In this document: in pieces, positions 11,205 through 23,599 of the stretch
Numbering within the stretch: the first letter of the stretch is position 1
Layout: each line of letters opens with the position of its first letter
The notes under the pieces: model-generated
The model's database searches: none
What the model was told of the DNA's origin: nothing
What the model saw: the letters and a program-made list of their open reading frames with translations, nothing else
NCBI GenBank assembly: GCA_007258455.2
Contig: VDFB02270651.1
Span: forward strand, 696,988,197-697,052,196
DNA from: Sequoia sempervirens
Taxonomy: Eukaryota; Streptophyta; Pinopsida; Cupressales; Cupressaceae
DNA: 64,000 nt
Reading direction: 5' to 3'
Translations under genes and position numbers: made by a program

Positions 11205-11460
11205 ACTAGAATTTACCAGGTAGATGCGTCAGTATGTAGAGAAAATGTGTCTCAATTCAGAAAGCTAGATTTTATCAGGTAGATGCATCAATTTGTAGAG
11301 AAAATGCATCATGACCTGCGTATGCATCATTCAGACCCATAAATGCATCACAATAGAGTAAATGTGGTATTCTGGTTAGCAAGTGCGACTCAACAGAGTG
11401 GATGCATCATTCTACATAGCGAATGTGTTGTGATGCATCAAATGTAGCTTAGAAAATTAT
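11205..11460. repeat. GATGCATCA-type degenerate tandem array
   Basis: About ten variants of RATGCRTCA or AATGYGTY recur every 20-35 bp, separated by AGAGWAAATG or TCTGNWTAGCG words. The first two units repeat a longer block of about 60 bp (AATTTACCAGGTAGATGC and ATTTTATCAGGTAGATGC). The array sits downstream of the minus-strand TATA box, so it would be transcribed. Confidence 0.65.
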
Positions 11461-11920
11461 AAATGTGGTGCTTCATACCTATACCTGCAAAAACAAAAAA
11501 ATGTCATATAGAAATCTACAAAAACAAGTGTTTTCACATCGGGTTGATCAATGTAGCTTAGGTAAAATTACCAAGTTAGCATTATAAGCATAAAAAAAAT
11601 AATCCTAAGCAAAGAAATGAAGAACAAAGGAGTAATAAAGTATGAAAACAAAGAACAACATTACCAAATGTCTTCAACCTCCATGAATCACCTTCATTGC
11701 ACCATCTCTATTTGCTATAATATTATGTTTTCCCTTAGATTTGTGATGAGAAACCTATGACTATGCCAAGACCTAAGAAAAATTTGAAGGATTCTATCTA
11801 AAAAGCTACACAATGGAACTATGCAACTATAGAGCAAGCCTAAAGTATACATAAAATAGCCTATGAAGTCAAGAGATGCCAAGAGATATGAAGTGTGTCA
11901 AATGAGGCCAAAAATTGCCA

Positions 11921-11928
11921 TTTTATAG
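11921..11928 (-). promoter_or_regulatory. TATA box of outer element 5' LTR
   Basis: The minus strand reads TTTTCTATAAAATGGC, a strong TATA context about 690 bp from the LTR start. The LTR therefore extends left past this point. Confidence 0.55.
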
Positions 11929-12000
11929 AAAAGCCAATTTTGGGTGAATGGCCAAGATTGAAAGTTGAAAGATGCCCTAAGATCAATGGTTAAAATTGAA

Positions 12001-12618
12001 TGTGACAACCCACAATTAGGGTTAGGGAAAAATTAGGTTAAATTTTTGAAATGAATGGTTTTGATTTGATTTTAGAAAAATCAAATCAATGGCAAAGGTC
12101 ACATGTGACATGAAGATAAGAATGGCACAGAAAAAGAAAAGGATGGAAAATCAAATAATAATAGAAATTATTTGATTTATGGAGGAAAGTTGACATTTTG
12201 AATTTAAAATTAATTTAATTCAAAAGAGGTGGGGTAATGTGATAGTAAATAATTATTTTAAATTATTTACTTGGTGGAAAAATGGAAAGTGGGGAAATTT
12301 AAATAAATAATTTTATTTAAATTTGGAGAAAACAACAAAAGAACAATTAAATAATTATTGGGAATTATTTAACTATAGAGGAAACTACAAAGTGAATAAT
12401 AATTAAATAAATTGAGAAATTTATTTAATTATAGAGAGACATAGGAAATTAGTGACATATTTAAATAAAATAAATGAAGTTTATTTATTTAAATAATCAG
12501 GAGGAAATAGCTAGGAATTATGACATTAGTACATAATTAAATAATTTAATTATGTGAGGAGGATGTTTGACATAGAAGAATGTGGTTTGCGGGTCTAGGC
12601 CATTTTTATGTGTCTACA
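12001..12618 (-). repeat. 5' LTR of outer element, at least U3
   Basis: 12111-12618 matches 1-507 over its whole length. The extension to 12001 and beyond is inferred, because the left partner is cut by the window. The right edge TGTGTCTACA is exact. Confidence 0.75.
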
Positions 12619-13118
12619 ATCTTCATATCCTTCAATGTTGTTTGGAAGATCTTGATGTATTCTTCTACTATTCATTGTGGATCACGTGGATGAAACTTGG
12701 TGCAAAAACCTTTTGGGTTATTTGGCATGTCATGGTAGTCATTGAAGGACAAGGGTGATGGGTTATTGCCCAACCAAGCCATTTGGGGTAGTGGATGTGG
12801 TAATGATTGTGCTACAACAACTTGGGGTTGAAGTGGGACAACGCCTTGTGAATGGGGTGTGGGGGTGAGGACAACACTTTGGACATGGGAGGTGAGTGGA
12901 GAAAATATTGGGTGGAGTGAAGGAGATGGTGATGAAGGGATGGAAGGAGTTGGAGGGGATGTAGGTTGAATGGTTGGGGATGAAGCTAATTCTTCCCTTT
13001 TCTTGGCTCTCCTAGCCTTAGTGTGGGGTTTTAGCTCTTGGAAATCTTTGAGGGTAGAAGGATCCAATTTGATCCAACTTAGTCGTGGCCACCTTCTAGT
13101 GCTAGTTTTGTTCATGGG
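12619..13118 (-). pseudogene. Fragment of proline-rich gag-like ORF
   Basis: A minus frame of about 150 codons starts inside the neighbouring LTR end and runs to 12672. It continues after one stop to the outer LTR edge with a sequence like EEYIKIFQTTLKDMKI. It is basic at the N-terminus (KARRAKKREE), then strongly Pro/Ser-rich, then has FHPRDPQ and the coiled EEYI... stretch, which looks like the start of a Gag core. The outer element appears to have inserted into it on the left and copy A lies on its right, so this is the remains of an older element. No other domain is visible. Confidence 0.5.
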
Positions 13119-14076
13119 TGATTTTTGCACTTCTCAATATTGACAAAGCACAAGTGCAATGTCTCTTTTGACAGGAAATTTTCTGCAACTAAGTTTTAGA
13201 AAATTTCCCCAAGGTCTCTTAGGTGTCAAGTCATGATAGTGCAAGAACAACTCAGTTGATTGTTGTGATTTGCTCGTAATCACAAGGGGTATTTATGGTT
13301 TGGTAAGCTTGGGGAATTTGGGTCTGCAAATGGAGTTTTATAAATTTTGGAAATGGATGAATAGTTGTTGCAAGTTCAAAACAACAAGCTAAAACTCCTT
13401 CCTCATCAAATTTGGCTTTACAATGATGTTGGAACTTTGTTTTAACTTCATATTTTAAAGAAAATTCGAAAGGGGAAAAAGGGGATAGAAGTTTCCTATA
13501 CCTGCAACTAATGATGAATAGTAACAATGGAGGATGCTATAGTGGACATACTTCCTAAAATTGAGATCCACATAACTAGGGACAACCCACAGTCTCATGA
13601 AATTAGTGCAATCTTCAAAGGGTCATTGCAAATTTTAAGACTATTCATTCACCTTTAAAGCATGAATAAAAATTTAAATTAGGTGAAACAAGATAAGTAA
13701 TGCTCAGAATAACTTTACACAACAGTTTATCATCAATAAATATCAAAATGTATGAGCTAAGAAGACATAAAACACCATATCATACATCCACAATTAAAGT
13801 TCAGCATGAACCAATAACTGAAAATAACATAAACTTGAAGAGCAAAGCTAAAATCTACTACATGGAGATATAATCATGCACACATGAGAGAAATACACAA
13901 GAAACCATCAAACCAATGCTTTTCTCATATATTTTTGCAACAACTTGTCTTTACAACAACTCATTTCTCCCTTTAAAAATGAGAGGATGTCCCTATTTAT
14001 AGTTTTCAAAAAGTAGAATGAATGGAAAAGATTCATTTACAATGAGTGGCCTAGATTCATTCTACTTATGGTTTCA
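13119..14076 (-). repeat. 3' LTR of copy A
   Basis: Aligns along its length with 30574-31520. On the minus strand it starts TGAAACCATA directly after a purine tract and ends near TTGAGAAGTGCAAAAATCA. It contains a TATA box at 13993-14002. Confidence 0.65.
13993..14002 (-). promoter_or_regulatory. TATA box in copy A LTR
   Basis: Minus-strand CTATAAATAGGGA, conserved in copy B at 31436-31445. Confidence 0.6.
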
Positions 14077-14088
14077 CCTACCCCCAAT
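14077..14088 (-). promoter_or_regulatory. Polypurine tract of copy A
   Basis: Minus-strand ATTGGGGGTAGG abuts the LTR start TGAAACC. Copy B has TTTTGGGGGTAGG at the same place. Confidence 0.65.
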
Positions 14089-14479
14089 ATATTACAATAT
14101 AAAATATACTTTTTTCTTTTTCCCTATTTCATTGTCTAATCTATTTTTTCTTTTTGCTATTTCCAACCTTTGCAACTATTTCAACAATTATTCATCATCA
14201 ATAATAGGCTTTCCAACCTCCTTCTGCATTGTTGCATACTCTAAAAACTTTTTGATCATGGCTAGCAACTTCTTCTCTTCAGATAGCTCATTTTTGAGGA
14301 TCTGAAAGGCTATCATTTTAAATATTTCAGTGATTTGATCCTAGTGTTTGGAGCACTTGGGTGTAACCTTGATGACCTACTCTAATTCAGTGAAAGCCCT
14401 TGCAGTAAAATCCATAAAATTTGATGATAGTGTGTCACCAACCCCTTGTTCCATTTTCTTGTGAAATAATGGCTTGATC
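14089..14479. other. Copy A, between ORF end and PPT
   Basis: AT-rich sequence with matching words in copy B (TTTTTGGTCTTTTTCCC-like on plus). It probably holds the decayed end of the ORF; no clear domain. Confidence 0.4.
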
Positions 14480-17400
14480 TTTTTTGGATCCAACTCCAAG
14501 GCAGGAATTTCATAGCCTATCATCATCTTTAAATATTATTTGTTGTCTATTTGGTGTTCTACAATCCATTCATGATCAAGCTCCAATTTGTGCAAAGCCT
14601 TTTCCAAGATCTCTTTCTTGTAATCAAGATTCATCTATCATGTTTCAAACAACCAATGATCTCCTTTAGGAAACTCTAGCTCCCTTTCCCATGTTTTTTG
14701 GGAGAGCTTGAGGATTCTCTCCAGCTTTTGATAGGTGATCTGATATAGCTCAGGGAACTCCTTGCAGGTGTTCATCATGTCCTCTACTTTCTTTTGTAAA
14801 CTTCAAAATATATTGTACATCCCGATTGCATGATAGATTCCCATGTCACCATTGCATATTACCTTGTGGAACCAATCTGTAGTGGACTTGGTCTATTTCT
14901 TCATATTTTCCATCTTATTTATCTCTTCCTTGGATGTAGGTAGTAAGTTCTGCCACCTGTGCCTTCATCTCTTCCTTTGTAGACTAGTCCTTATTCATTT
15001 GTTGAATGATAGTGGACACCGATCCTTAAAGGCTATCCATCTTCTTATCATGAGTCGTCAGGCCCAGATTAATAGTGGATATATGGTAGTGCTAGCCTTG
15101 GATGGTGCTCACATCTTTATCTATTGCTGGAGTGGCTATTTCTAGTCTCTAGGATTAATAAGGATCAACCATGATATGCAATCAGATCTTAGGATTCTTT
15201 TCCTTATGGGTCCTTATCTAGGATCTAGCAAAAATTATCCCTAGTCGGGCCTTAGGATCAACAACCATGGGGGCCTTCTTCTTTAATTGCTGCTCCAGCC
15301 ATGCAAGGACTTCTATCTACCATTTTGGTGATTCATGTACACCTTTCTCTTCTTGTTCCTTGTGAGATTCATCTTCCTTGTCCCCAAAAGCTTCTTCTTC
15401 ATTTAGATCCTCCTCTTTTATGGCATTCTTGTTATTGGGGTCAATGACATGCATTTATTCCAACAACCTTTTCTTCTGAGGCCACCCCCTTAGTTGTTTT
15501 AGGCTCACCCTCACCATTCTTCTTTGGGGACTTTGAAAATTTCTCCCTTGTGATTTATGCTTCTTCATTCTTTTCTTGCTCCCCTCCCATTTCTAGAGGA
15601 ACTTCTTCTTGTATCAGGCCCTCATCTTGGCTAGTCCATGGAGGCTCATCAACTATCTCCACATCTATGTCTATGTCAATCTTCCTTTCCTCAGAGCAGT
15701 GCTCCTCTAGGTGTGTTTCTCCATCTCTATGTTCTTAGGTTTTTTCTTCATCTAGCTCTTAGTCTGATGTTTCATCTTCATAGTGTTCATCAAGCCCCTC
15801 AACATCTTCATCCTTGGAAGTTTGTGGTCCTTCTTCATCAAAAGCTATCTTGTCTAAGTTTATATTCAATACACCTTCGAGATGTTTGAAATAATCATCT
15901 CTATCATAGTCCCTCAATTCATTAACAATTTCCTTCATAGTTTCTTTGTGTTTCTCAACACTAAGCCTCTCCATTTCCTCTAAAATTAGTATTTTGGCCT
16001 CCATTTTGTGTGGCTTGATAGGTGGTGGAGGAAGAGGCAAAGCAACGTCAAGCTGAGCCATTAGTGCCTAGACCTTGGAATTAAGGATCATCCTAGAGAG
16101 TTCAATGGGAAAATTTTGCATATATGCTATGAAATCTTGTGGAAAAGTGGGTGGTGCCAACATAGTTGTGGGAATGGATGGAAGCAAAGTGGATAGGGTA
16201 GATAGTGGAGGTGGGAGTGAAGAGGATGAAAATGGGGAGATAGTGGGAGAAGAGGAGTTCAACACCATCACAGGACCAATTGGTGAGGAAGAGGTGAGGT
16301 GAATTGTGGTTTCCACGACGGGCGGAGATGAGACTAGAAAATATTTGGGAGTGGAGGATGATGGAGTGGTGACAGTAGTAGTGGTAGCAGGAACAAAATT
16401 AGTGGGCGACGGTGAGCGAGACTACTCGGCTTCCTCTTCTTCTTCATGTTGGTTCTCTTCTTCCTAGATAGTCAGTAGCTTAAGAACAAAAGTTCCCATT
16501 CTATTTTCCTTCTTCAAAGATTGGCCTTTTGTTTCTTTCCTGGAATACACCTTTTGTTTTAGTTGGTATTCAGATGCATCCTTCCTCCTCTTGGATCAAG
16601 TAATGGGTGGGGACTTGGGAGCTTCGTTCGATGAACCTATAGTTGCACCACTGTCTATTTTACTTTGAATGTTGTCCTCAAGCTCCCCATATGTGCGCTC
16701 TGCACCTTGTTATTCTAGTTGAGTTAGTTTCCCATCCACCCATTATCTAGTTCTGTGTTCAATAGGACAAGTGAGAATATCTAGGTCAGCGACCTCTTCT
16801 TTGGCCCAATCAATAATTAGTAAGGGAATATTAGCTAAGGTAATATATGTTTCATCTAGAATGTTGTCATCCTTCACAATCTGGTGAAGTACGGGAAACA
16901 AATTTATAGAATTCACAAATTGGGTGGTCATCCTCATATAGTGCTGCATCTAAACCTCCTTTTCATCCTCACAATTCACTTAGAAGCTTTCAAAGTGAGA
17001 TTGATGGGTATGTTTTCTTCAAACCTATTTCCTCAGCTTACTATGAGGATCCACACTTCCCCTGTCTATATTTAAGTCCAAATGGTACTATGCCAATTCC
17101 TTCTCTAAGTGCTTAGTGCATTGGGAAATAGGGAAAGAGTACATTCCCTATCCAAATGTAAGGGGATATGGAACCCCAACTTGGTGCTTGTCACTCAGTA
17201 GTATATGGGTTGTCTATAGCTACCGAGTGAGCTCCAACAAAATGATCCGGTCATTGGGGTAGCAGGGAAGTCTATAGGGTCTTCTTGAGAACCCCTCTAC
17301 ACAGATGTAGGTAAACTTTGGGAATTAGATAAATAGATATCCAAAAGCCTTGATTGTTGTCTTAGCACTATGTGCCACTCTTCTTTCAAGGTCTCCTCCC

Positions 17401-18361
17401 AAGAGTCTAATTATATGCCTGATGAAGGCACCATTCACTCTTTTGTATTCTCTCTTGAAATTTGTGTCCTGCAATTGAAGATAGCAATCGTATACTTTAA
17501 GTTCCACTCTCTTGGTCCCCAATGTTCCTACATAGAATAACCCTTTGTACTGGAACTTGATTGCTAGAAGGTAGACTAGATATGAGGTCATGTATAATTG
17601 GGAGGTCTTCTTTACTTCCATGGGATGACTATGCAAATTTTCACTTATCATTTTGGCCCAGTGGAAGTTAGCAGTGTCACGGAGGATTTCCTCCATGAAG
17701 TAAAACATCCATTATTCAAAGAATGTGGTAGTAGGAAATCCCATCACTCTGCTTAAGAGTGTGACTAGATTGTGTTACTCTTCAAAGAAATCATTCATGT
17801 ATAACTTTTGAGGAACCTTGTTGGCACTACCTCTCTTGTCCTTTAACTAATTTGGTTGATCCTTCTTTTTCATCCTAGGGGATCTTGTTGCCATACCTTC
17901 TGAGTGAACTCCTTTTCTACTTCCTCTATCTTTTCAAACGTTGGGATGCTGAATGTTTTACTAATAGACTTGGTGGATAAATCTACCAGTACCCTTCCAT
18001 ATTATCAATTATTTTCTTGGTACCAGTGTGGTAGAATTCTTGGCAAGCCATCACTGACTCTAGAGAAATTAGTGTGGGAGGGAAGCCGACTACCTTTGCA
18101 AGGCCACTTTCCTTTCTCTTTTAGGCATCTTCTATGGTGGGATTGACCATCACCCTTTGCTTGAACTCATCTATATTAACATGCCCTAGATCTGTGTCAA
18201 AGCCTATCATAGTTTGATGTGAGCTTAGAGGTGCACTCCACCCTATGAAACTAATACTTCATTTGTTCCTTCTCTTATTTACGCCAAGTATTTCTTGTGG
18301 GCTTCTTTCCTTTATCAACTTTTCCCATGGCCTTCCCTAATGATCTGTTAGTAGATTCCAT
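14480..18361 (-). pseudogene. Large unknown retroelement ORF, copy A (decayed)
   Basis: Minus-strand coding decay of about 1290 codons, with many stops and frame changes, taken from the ATG at 18361. Best preserved parts: 17325-17708 (MFYFMEEILRDTANFHWAKM ... LVYLLAIKFQYKGLFYVG ... IIRLLGGDLERRVAHSA); 16743-16949 (YMRMTTQFVNSINLF); and 16316-15759, a Ser/Pro-rich linker, then a short helix (QDFIAYMQNFPIELSRMIL), then an acidic coiled-coil-like region (EEMERLSVEKHKETMKEIV) ending in DEDVEGLDEHYEDE. All align with copy B, which shows they were real protein. I recognise no catalytic motif. It could be a gag-like structural protein; this is a guess. Confidence 0.55.
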
Positions 18362-19594
18362 AAATCCTACACCCAAAAGATGCAGTAAGTGATTTTACAT
18401 ATAGAAGCAAAAAATGTCAATTAAATCCTAAAATTTTAGTGTTAGATGCATTCATATACCTCCAATAGACTATAGTATCCATCCTAGTTTACCATTTGAA
18501 GTTCATTCGGGCAATTTACAAAGATGCGGGCCTATCAGTGTGGGTTTCCCCTCTACAAAAGTTGTTATGAAGAAAGTTGTTAAGGGACATAATTGGTGCC
18601 ATGGAATCTCATAGATGGCCACCCACAGGAAAATTTCCACATGGAATATTTGATGGGAAAATTCCTTGTAAAGTGGTTGGGGGGTATGTACAAGATCATC
18701 ATGGAAAAACATACCCTTAAGTGGCGAAAAATTCAGAAAAATCAAAGTTAGGAAACTTGATGTAAAACTTTGAATAAGTTATCTATATTATTTCAAAAAT
18801 ATGTAAGAATAGAATCTGTAGAAAATTGAATGTAGTTTCTAAACTACTAGGTTTATTATATATATATATATTTGGTGAAAATTTGAAATTTCAATGCAAT
18901 AGTACTTAAATTTTAGCGAAAAAATAAGTAGGTGTTTGTCTGACCACCCTAACCACAATAAAATGATAATATTTTTTTATAATATTTTATATATAAGTAG
19001 AGGACTCATGTTCAGATGTGATGCATATTTTTTTGTAATTTTTTCCAAAGTAAATAATTAATTATGATTTTTTTATTACAACTTTTAAAAAATATAAAAA
19101 CTTGTATGTCTGACCACCTTAACTTGGTCAAAAGTTCATGAAATTGATTTTTTGTTCTAATCCTATAGTACTTATGTGAAGCATAGAATGTGACACATTT
19201 TTTAGATTCAAAAAATGTGATACTGTTTGAAAGCTTTAGATATTTTTCAATCAGCCTATCAATCAAGACTTTATTCATAATTCAAATAGAAAATGAATAA
19301 TAATTATTTGTTAAATTCAAAGTAAAGCATAATTTATATTGGTGGAAAGCTGAGAATCTGCTTTAAAAACCATTTTTGTTTCATCAATTTTGGGTAGAAA
19401 AAAGGTCATCAGCCACATACCCTACACATACCCATCATATTGCCACTTTTTGGCCCAACATGATCCTACACATACCCTAGGCATGCACAAAAATACATGA
19501 TAGAGCACCTTAGTTGTTTTCCTTCACTAAATTAGTCATTTCTAGCCTATGCAGGTGAAAGGAGTGTAGGCATAATCGGTGGGAAGGATGTTAA
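18362..19594. other. Copy A leader plus AT-rich segment lacking in copy B
   Basis: 18490-18640 resembles copy B's leader. From about 18750 to 19300 the sequence is very AT-rich, with TATA runs (18850) and two copies of GTCTGACCACCYTAAC (18937 and 19110). It has no counterpart seen in B and may be a small insertion. No gene. Confidence 0.4.
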
Positions 19595-20300
19595 TGCTTT
19601 ACCATTAAAAGAGCAATGCAAAGGTAGATGAAATTATGTAGGAGGAGTTCTACACTGCAGAACCTGCAAAGTGTTTTTCTTGGCCAAATTCACCCAAGTG
19701 CTCTTGGGGTGTGCTTTATGGATTATGGAGGTCAATGAGGTGGGAGTTAAGAAGTAGAGGTCCATGGGTTTTATCCATTAAAGAATAGTCTTCTAGGAGT
19801 GACACCCTAATAACAGCAATCCACATAAGTGGACCCACTGAGGTGTCTCTTCCGAAGGCTTGTGACTTATGGTTTTAATATAGGCATCATTGATGGGTTT
19901 GAGACCCACCCAATAGAAAGGTGTGTTTTCTTTGCCATTAGAGAATGGCCACAGAGTGACAGCCACCCACAAGAGGTAGCCTGCATAGGCAGACTTGCAA
20001 AGGCTAGATGAGCTAAAGGCTTGTTTCGTAGACTTTGAAATTTGACTTTGAGGAAATATTTCTCATGGAGCCCACATGGTGGGATGACACAATTTTTTCT
20101 CCATTAAAGAATGGCAGGGATGACATAGTGGTCTACATGTGGCGATCCATAAACATGGATCCGTAGGGGCTTGATGACTTAGTTATTCTTGATTGTTGAT
20201 CACTTTCTAGTGATAGGGTTGTGAGGTTTCAAAGGTGAGAGTGAGCATTTATTAAGCCATTAAGTAGCATTCACGATGGGACAGACACCCGCAAACAGGG
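19595..20300. repeat. Diverged tandem repeat of about 165 bp
   Basis: The word CCATTAAAGAATGG or a close variant recurs at 19602, 19775, 19935, 20101 and 20257, a spacing of 156-173 bp. Each is followed by ...GTGACA..., a CCACCCACA/CCACATAAG-like word and GTAGGGCTTG-like words. It lies in the leader of copy A. Confidence 0.6.
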
Positions 20301-21180
20301 TTTTGTAAACCCCATTAACACTGTATCATTCATTTTCTTCTTCCTAATGCTTTGAAGTTTTAAATGTGGGAAAGGGTAAGGTAATGGCCATGATTCTTTA
20401 GACAAACATAGATGGCGCTATAAAGGGGAAAACCTCCAAAGAGAAAGGCCACAAGAGATTTTGAAGGTTTAAACCTTGGGATTTGGTTTTGGAGTCTAAA
20501 TATTTAATGTTATGCATGTTTTAAAATCCCTTTACAATCTTTTAGTGAACAAAAATATGGGGGAAAAATACAAAGTCTGGGTGCATACCTCACTCATGCT
20601 GAGAATGAGAAAAATAGTTGTCTCAATGTTTGAATCCTTCTATGCATGTGGGAGCTCTTCCTTCTCTCTCAGATTCGAATTCGATGGGTGAAAATGATTG
20701 CTAAGGAGTGGCATTTCTATAAGAAATTTTGTCATTAATGTGTGTATTAACTCCTTGGTATGATAGTAGCTGGGTAGGTGAGAAGTAGAAGCCCATGCTT
20801 AGTTGGACACTCAGTGAAGACCTAGATGACTAATGTGGGTACGGGTCCCACCACGTGAGAAGATGTGATAGGAAGGCCACACATAGTAGAAAAGACTAGA
20901 TAGTGACCAGCATGTGGAGACCCACAATTGCACATTCGTAGGGTCTAATGGATGTGGTGACAAACTGAAGACAAAGACCCACAAACCAAACTTTGCAAAA
21001 GCCAAAAACTTAGTGAATTTTGGATAGGTGATTTTGGTCAAGGGGAATTTGATGAATTTAATGCATGTGACCAATTTAAGCTCAAAAATAGGGGCATGCA
21101 AAATGAGGTGAGAAAAAATGACCTAGCAAAAGTGAAACAAGAAGATAGGGGGTCCACGGTCCGAATGGGGCATTTGTGGA
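20301..21180. other. Non-coding, possible plus-strand TATA
   Basis: No gene. At 20418-20425 the plus strand reads GCTATAAAGGGGAAAAC, a TATA-like context that could belong to an unrecognised plus-strand LTR. The minus ORF at 20811-21101 has no support. Confidence 0.3.
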
Positions 21181-21925
21181 ATAGGCATAATAGGACTTGG
21201 GACCCATTCGCCCATGGGTGAATGGATCCTCCCTAGACCTTTGCACCTAAATTTAAAACTTTTTTTGACACTATTTTAAGGTCCCCAAGTTCATATTTCA
21301 AAGTTAGCTTGTAATATTTGATTTTAGGAAATTAAGGATACATAACCTATAAATACAAGGTTATTTCACTAAGTTTCACATAGAAATTTTATGAGATTTC
21401 AAGAGAAATTTCACAAGAGAAAATTTAATGATCAAGAGCCTTGAAGAGAAGAATTATCAGATATTTATTGTAGCATTCAAAATCCAATGATCATGTCAAA
21501 GTATTCTTGCATCATGCATGTTTTGGGAGCTAACATTGTCATGTAGGTTTGAAGATCAAGTTCAAGAATTCAAAGCATTATCTCAAGTATCAAGATCCAC
21601 ATCCATTGAAGCCATTGCATGCAAGTTATAGAACTTCCAAGATCTCCATTCAAAGGTTTATATAAGGGTTTGTTGAGTGGTAACATATCTTTTTTCATTA
21701 TCCATTCCCTATTTCATTCTTTATTTCAATTCAAGGTTTGATTACCAAAACAAGGTTTGACCAAGGAAAACTCCATTCACAAAGCACAAAATTTTTTTCC
21801 CCTCTTGTGTATTTGTTGTAGATTTAGGTTGAAGAAGGACTAAAGACCTCTTCAAATGTAAGATTGGAAAAGTTTTCACAGTTTTAAATACTAGATCTAG
21901 GGTTTGAATGGACTCCAATTTCAAA
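21181..21925 (+). repeat. LTR-type block, copy I (plus orientation)
   Basis: Homologous, in inverted orientation, to the blocks at 22300-23560 and 23600-24890. Shared landmarks in order are: a GGGACCCATT...ATGG hairpin (21199-21229), TATA box CCTATAAATACAAGG (about 21347), TCATGCATGTTTTGGGAG, GCATGCAAGTT, and GGTTTGACCAAGGAAAA. It looks like the U3-R-U5 of an LTR, with no partner on its own strand in the window. Confidence 0.6.
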
Positions 21926-22299
21926 AAAAATGATGTAAACTGTCGGTTTCACCAAAATGAAACATTAAAAAATAGTGTATAGAGAAAATATAAGGGGATG
22001 GTATCATATATTAACCTATCTTCCTAATTTCATTAGGAAATGAGTTCCACACAAAGAATTGAATTATAACCCTTAGGTGAGTCAACGTAATGAGGGAATT
22101 TACTAATTTCCTTATGATTGGGGATGGGGGTATTAGCCTAAACAACGCTTTTGGGAGAAAAACTAAAAATAGAAAATCACCACAATTATGCAAGCTAACA
22201 CTTGTATCTTCAATTTAAAGCATAACATAGAGAGAAACAACAAAATTTTGGTAGATTTAAGAAGGTCAGGACAATCTCCACCCACCATAAAAAGCTTGT

Positions 22300-23560
22300 T
22301 TCAAGAGGTTTTCAGGGACTCATTCACCCATGGGTGAATGGGTCCAAGTCTCCCTTTTTGGAAAACCACAAAATGAGATCTAATTCCTTTGTCTGCATTC
22401 TTGATTCCCCTAGATCCCACTGTTAGAAAGCCAAAAATAAATTTGAGATTTGAGTTTTTTGTGGCTTGACAACAAAGGTGACAACAAATGTAACTTTGTA
22501 AAATTTCTCTTTTGATATCTTGAACTTCAACCGATCAAGATGTACATACATAAGAGGGAAAAAAAATAAAATTTGGTGGATGGGGGTTTGCCTTGGTCAA
22601 ACCCCATTTGCGTAATTAAAACTTGAATTGAAATAATGAAACATAAAAGGAATAATGAATGAACAATGCTATATTTCAACTCACCAAACCCTTGAATAAA
22701 CCTTTAGAAGAAGATCCTTGAAGGACTGAAACTTGCATGAAATGGATTGAGTTGGATGTTGATTTGATGACTTAAATGAATGCTTGAGTGCTTTACTTGA
22801 ATGCTTTACTTGAATGCTTGAAAGCCACATCACAATGTTATCTCCAAAAACATGCATGATGCTTGAGATCTTGATTGTTGTTGTACATGATTGATAAATC
22901 TTCCCTTGAATGCTCTTGATAATAATATTTTCTCTTAGGATTAATCTATCACAAATCTAATTGAAAAATTCTAGTTGATTTGATAAACAAACCTTGTATT
23001 TATAGGTATTTATCATTAATTTCAGTAAAATTACACTGAAATGATAGAAATAGAGTTCCCCACCTTTTAGGACATGGAGCACAAGGGTAGGGTTCCTATT
23101 TCACTAAAGTTTCACTCAAGGATACCTTAGAGATATCAATCCAATGATAAAATGAGAGAAAGAGATCTACAATACGGTGTCCTAGGGTATGCTTAGAGAC
23201 TAAAAAGGGGTTCACCACCAAGCTAGGGCTTGGAAATTCAATAAATGAATGTAAAATGCAAAGTACCATGCAAAAACTACCTAAATGAGCTAGGAAATAA
23301 AAATGAAATGCAGAATAAAAGAGTGAGAAAGTACAAAGGTGCACCTAGGAGAGTGATGAGGTAAAAAAATCTCTAAAACCCTGAAAACCAATTGTTTGAT
23401 GCCCACTGGGACACATATGGTAGTCTAGGTGATTTAGTCCTAGACTAGGGGTTTTATGCCAAAACTGGAATCTCATAGTGATTGATCTAAATTCATTAAA
23501 ATCTAGAAAATGAGTTGTCCTGGAACTCATACACCACAAGTGGCATATTAGTCCCACTCT
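22300..23560 (-). repeat. LTR-type block, copy II (minus orientation)
   Basis: On the minus strand it has the TATA box CCTATAAATACAAGG (about 22995), then CATCATGCATGTTTTTGGAG, CATGCAAGTTTCAG and GGTTTGACCAAGG. Palindromes lie at 23522-23555 and 22315-22345. It is a direct-repeat relative of copy III and an inverted relative of copy I. The short ORFs inside are not genes. Confidence 0.6.
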
Positions 23561-23599
23561 AATTTTTTAGAGTGTCAAGACCTGAATCTTCTCTCTTAG

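Larger units (their letters stand above)
1..12618 (-). mobile_element. Outer non-autonomous LTR retrotransposon (left LTR truncated by window)
   Basis: Direct repeats at 1-507 and about 12111-12618 end at the same base on the right, and both finish in TGTGTCTACA. On the minus strand this is an LTR start, TGTAGACACA. The minus strand just before the left copy is purine-rich (GACAAAGGGGCAAAA), a polypurine tract, so the element reads right to left: 5' LTR near 12618, 3' LTR at 1-507. Its only sizeable coding remnant is 7743-9821 with a G-patch; I see no reverse transcriptase, RNase H or integrase. A second element (1927-6981) is nested in it, leaving about 7.6 kb of its own DNA in view. No primer site was found. 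By PPT and LTR start it is Ty3/gypsy-like, but non-autonomous. Confidence 0.75.
13119..20300 (-). mobile_element. Unknown-family LTR element, copy A
   Basis: This shares order and sequence with copy B (30574-36596): an LTR-like left end, a TATA box, a PPT, a minus-strand ORF of about 3.9 kb, and a similar 5' leader (GATGCGGGCC...GTGGGTTTCCC and GGCCACCC in both). The 5' LTR on the right is not recognised, so the right limit is approximate. The family is unknown; no polymerase is visible in either copy. Confidence 0.6.

Noticed and set aside
20811..21101. 96-codon minus frame
   Set aside because: No motif and no counterpart in related blocks.
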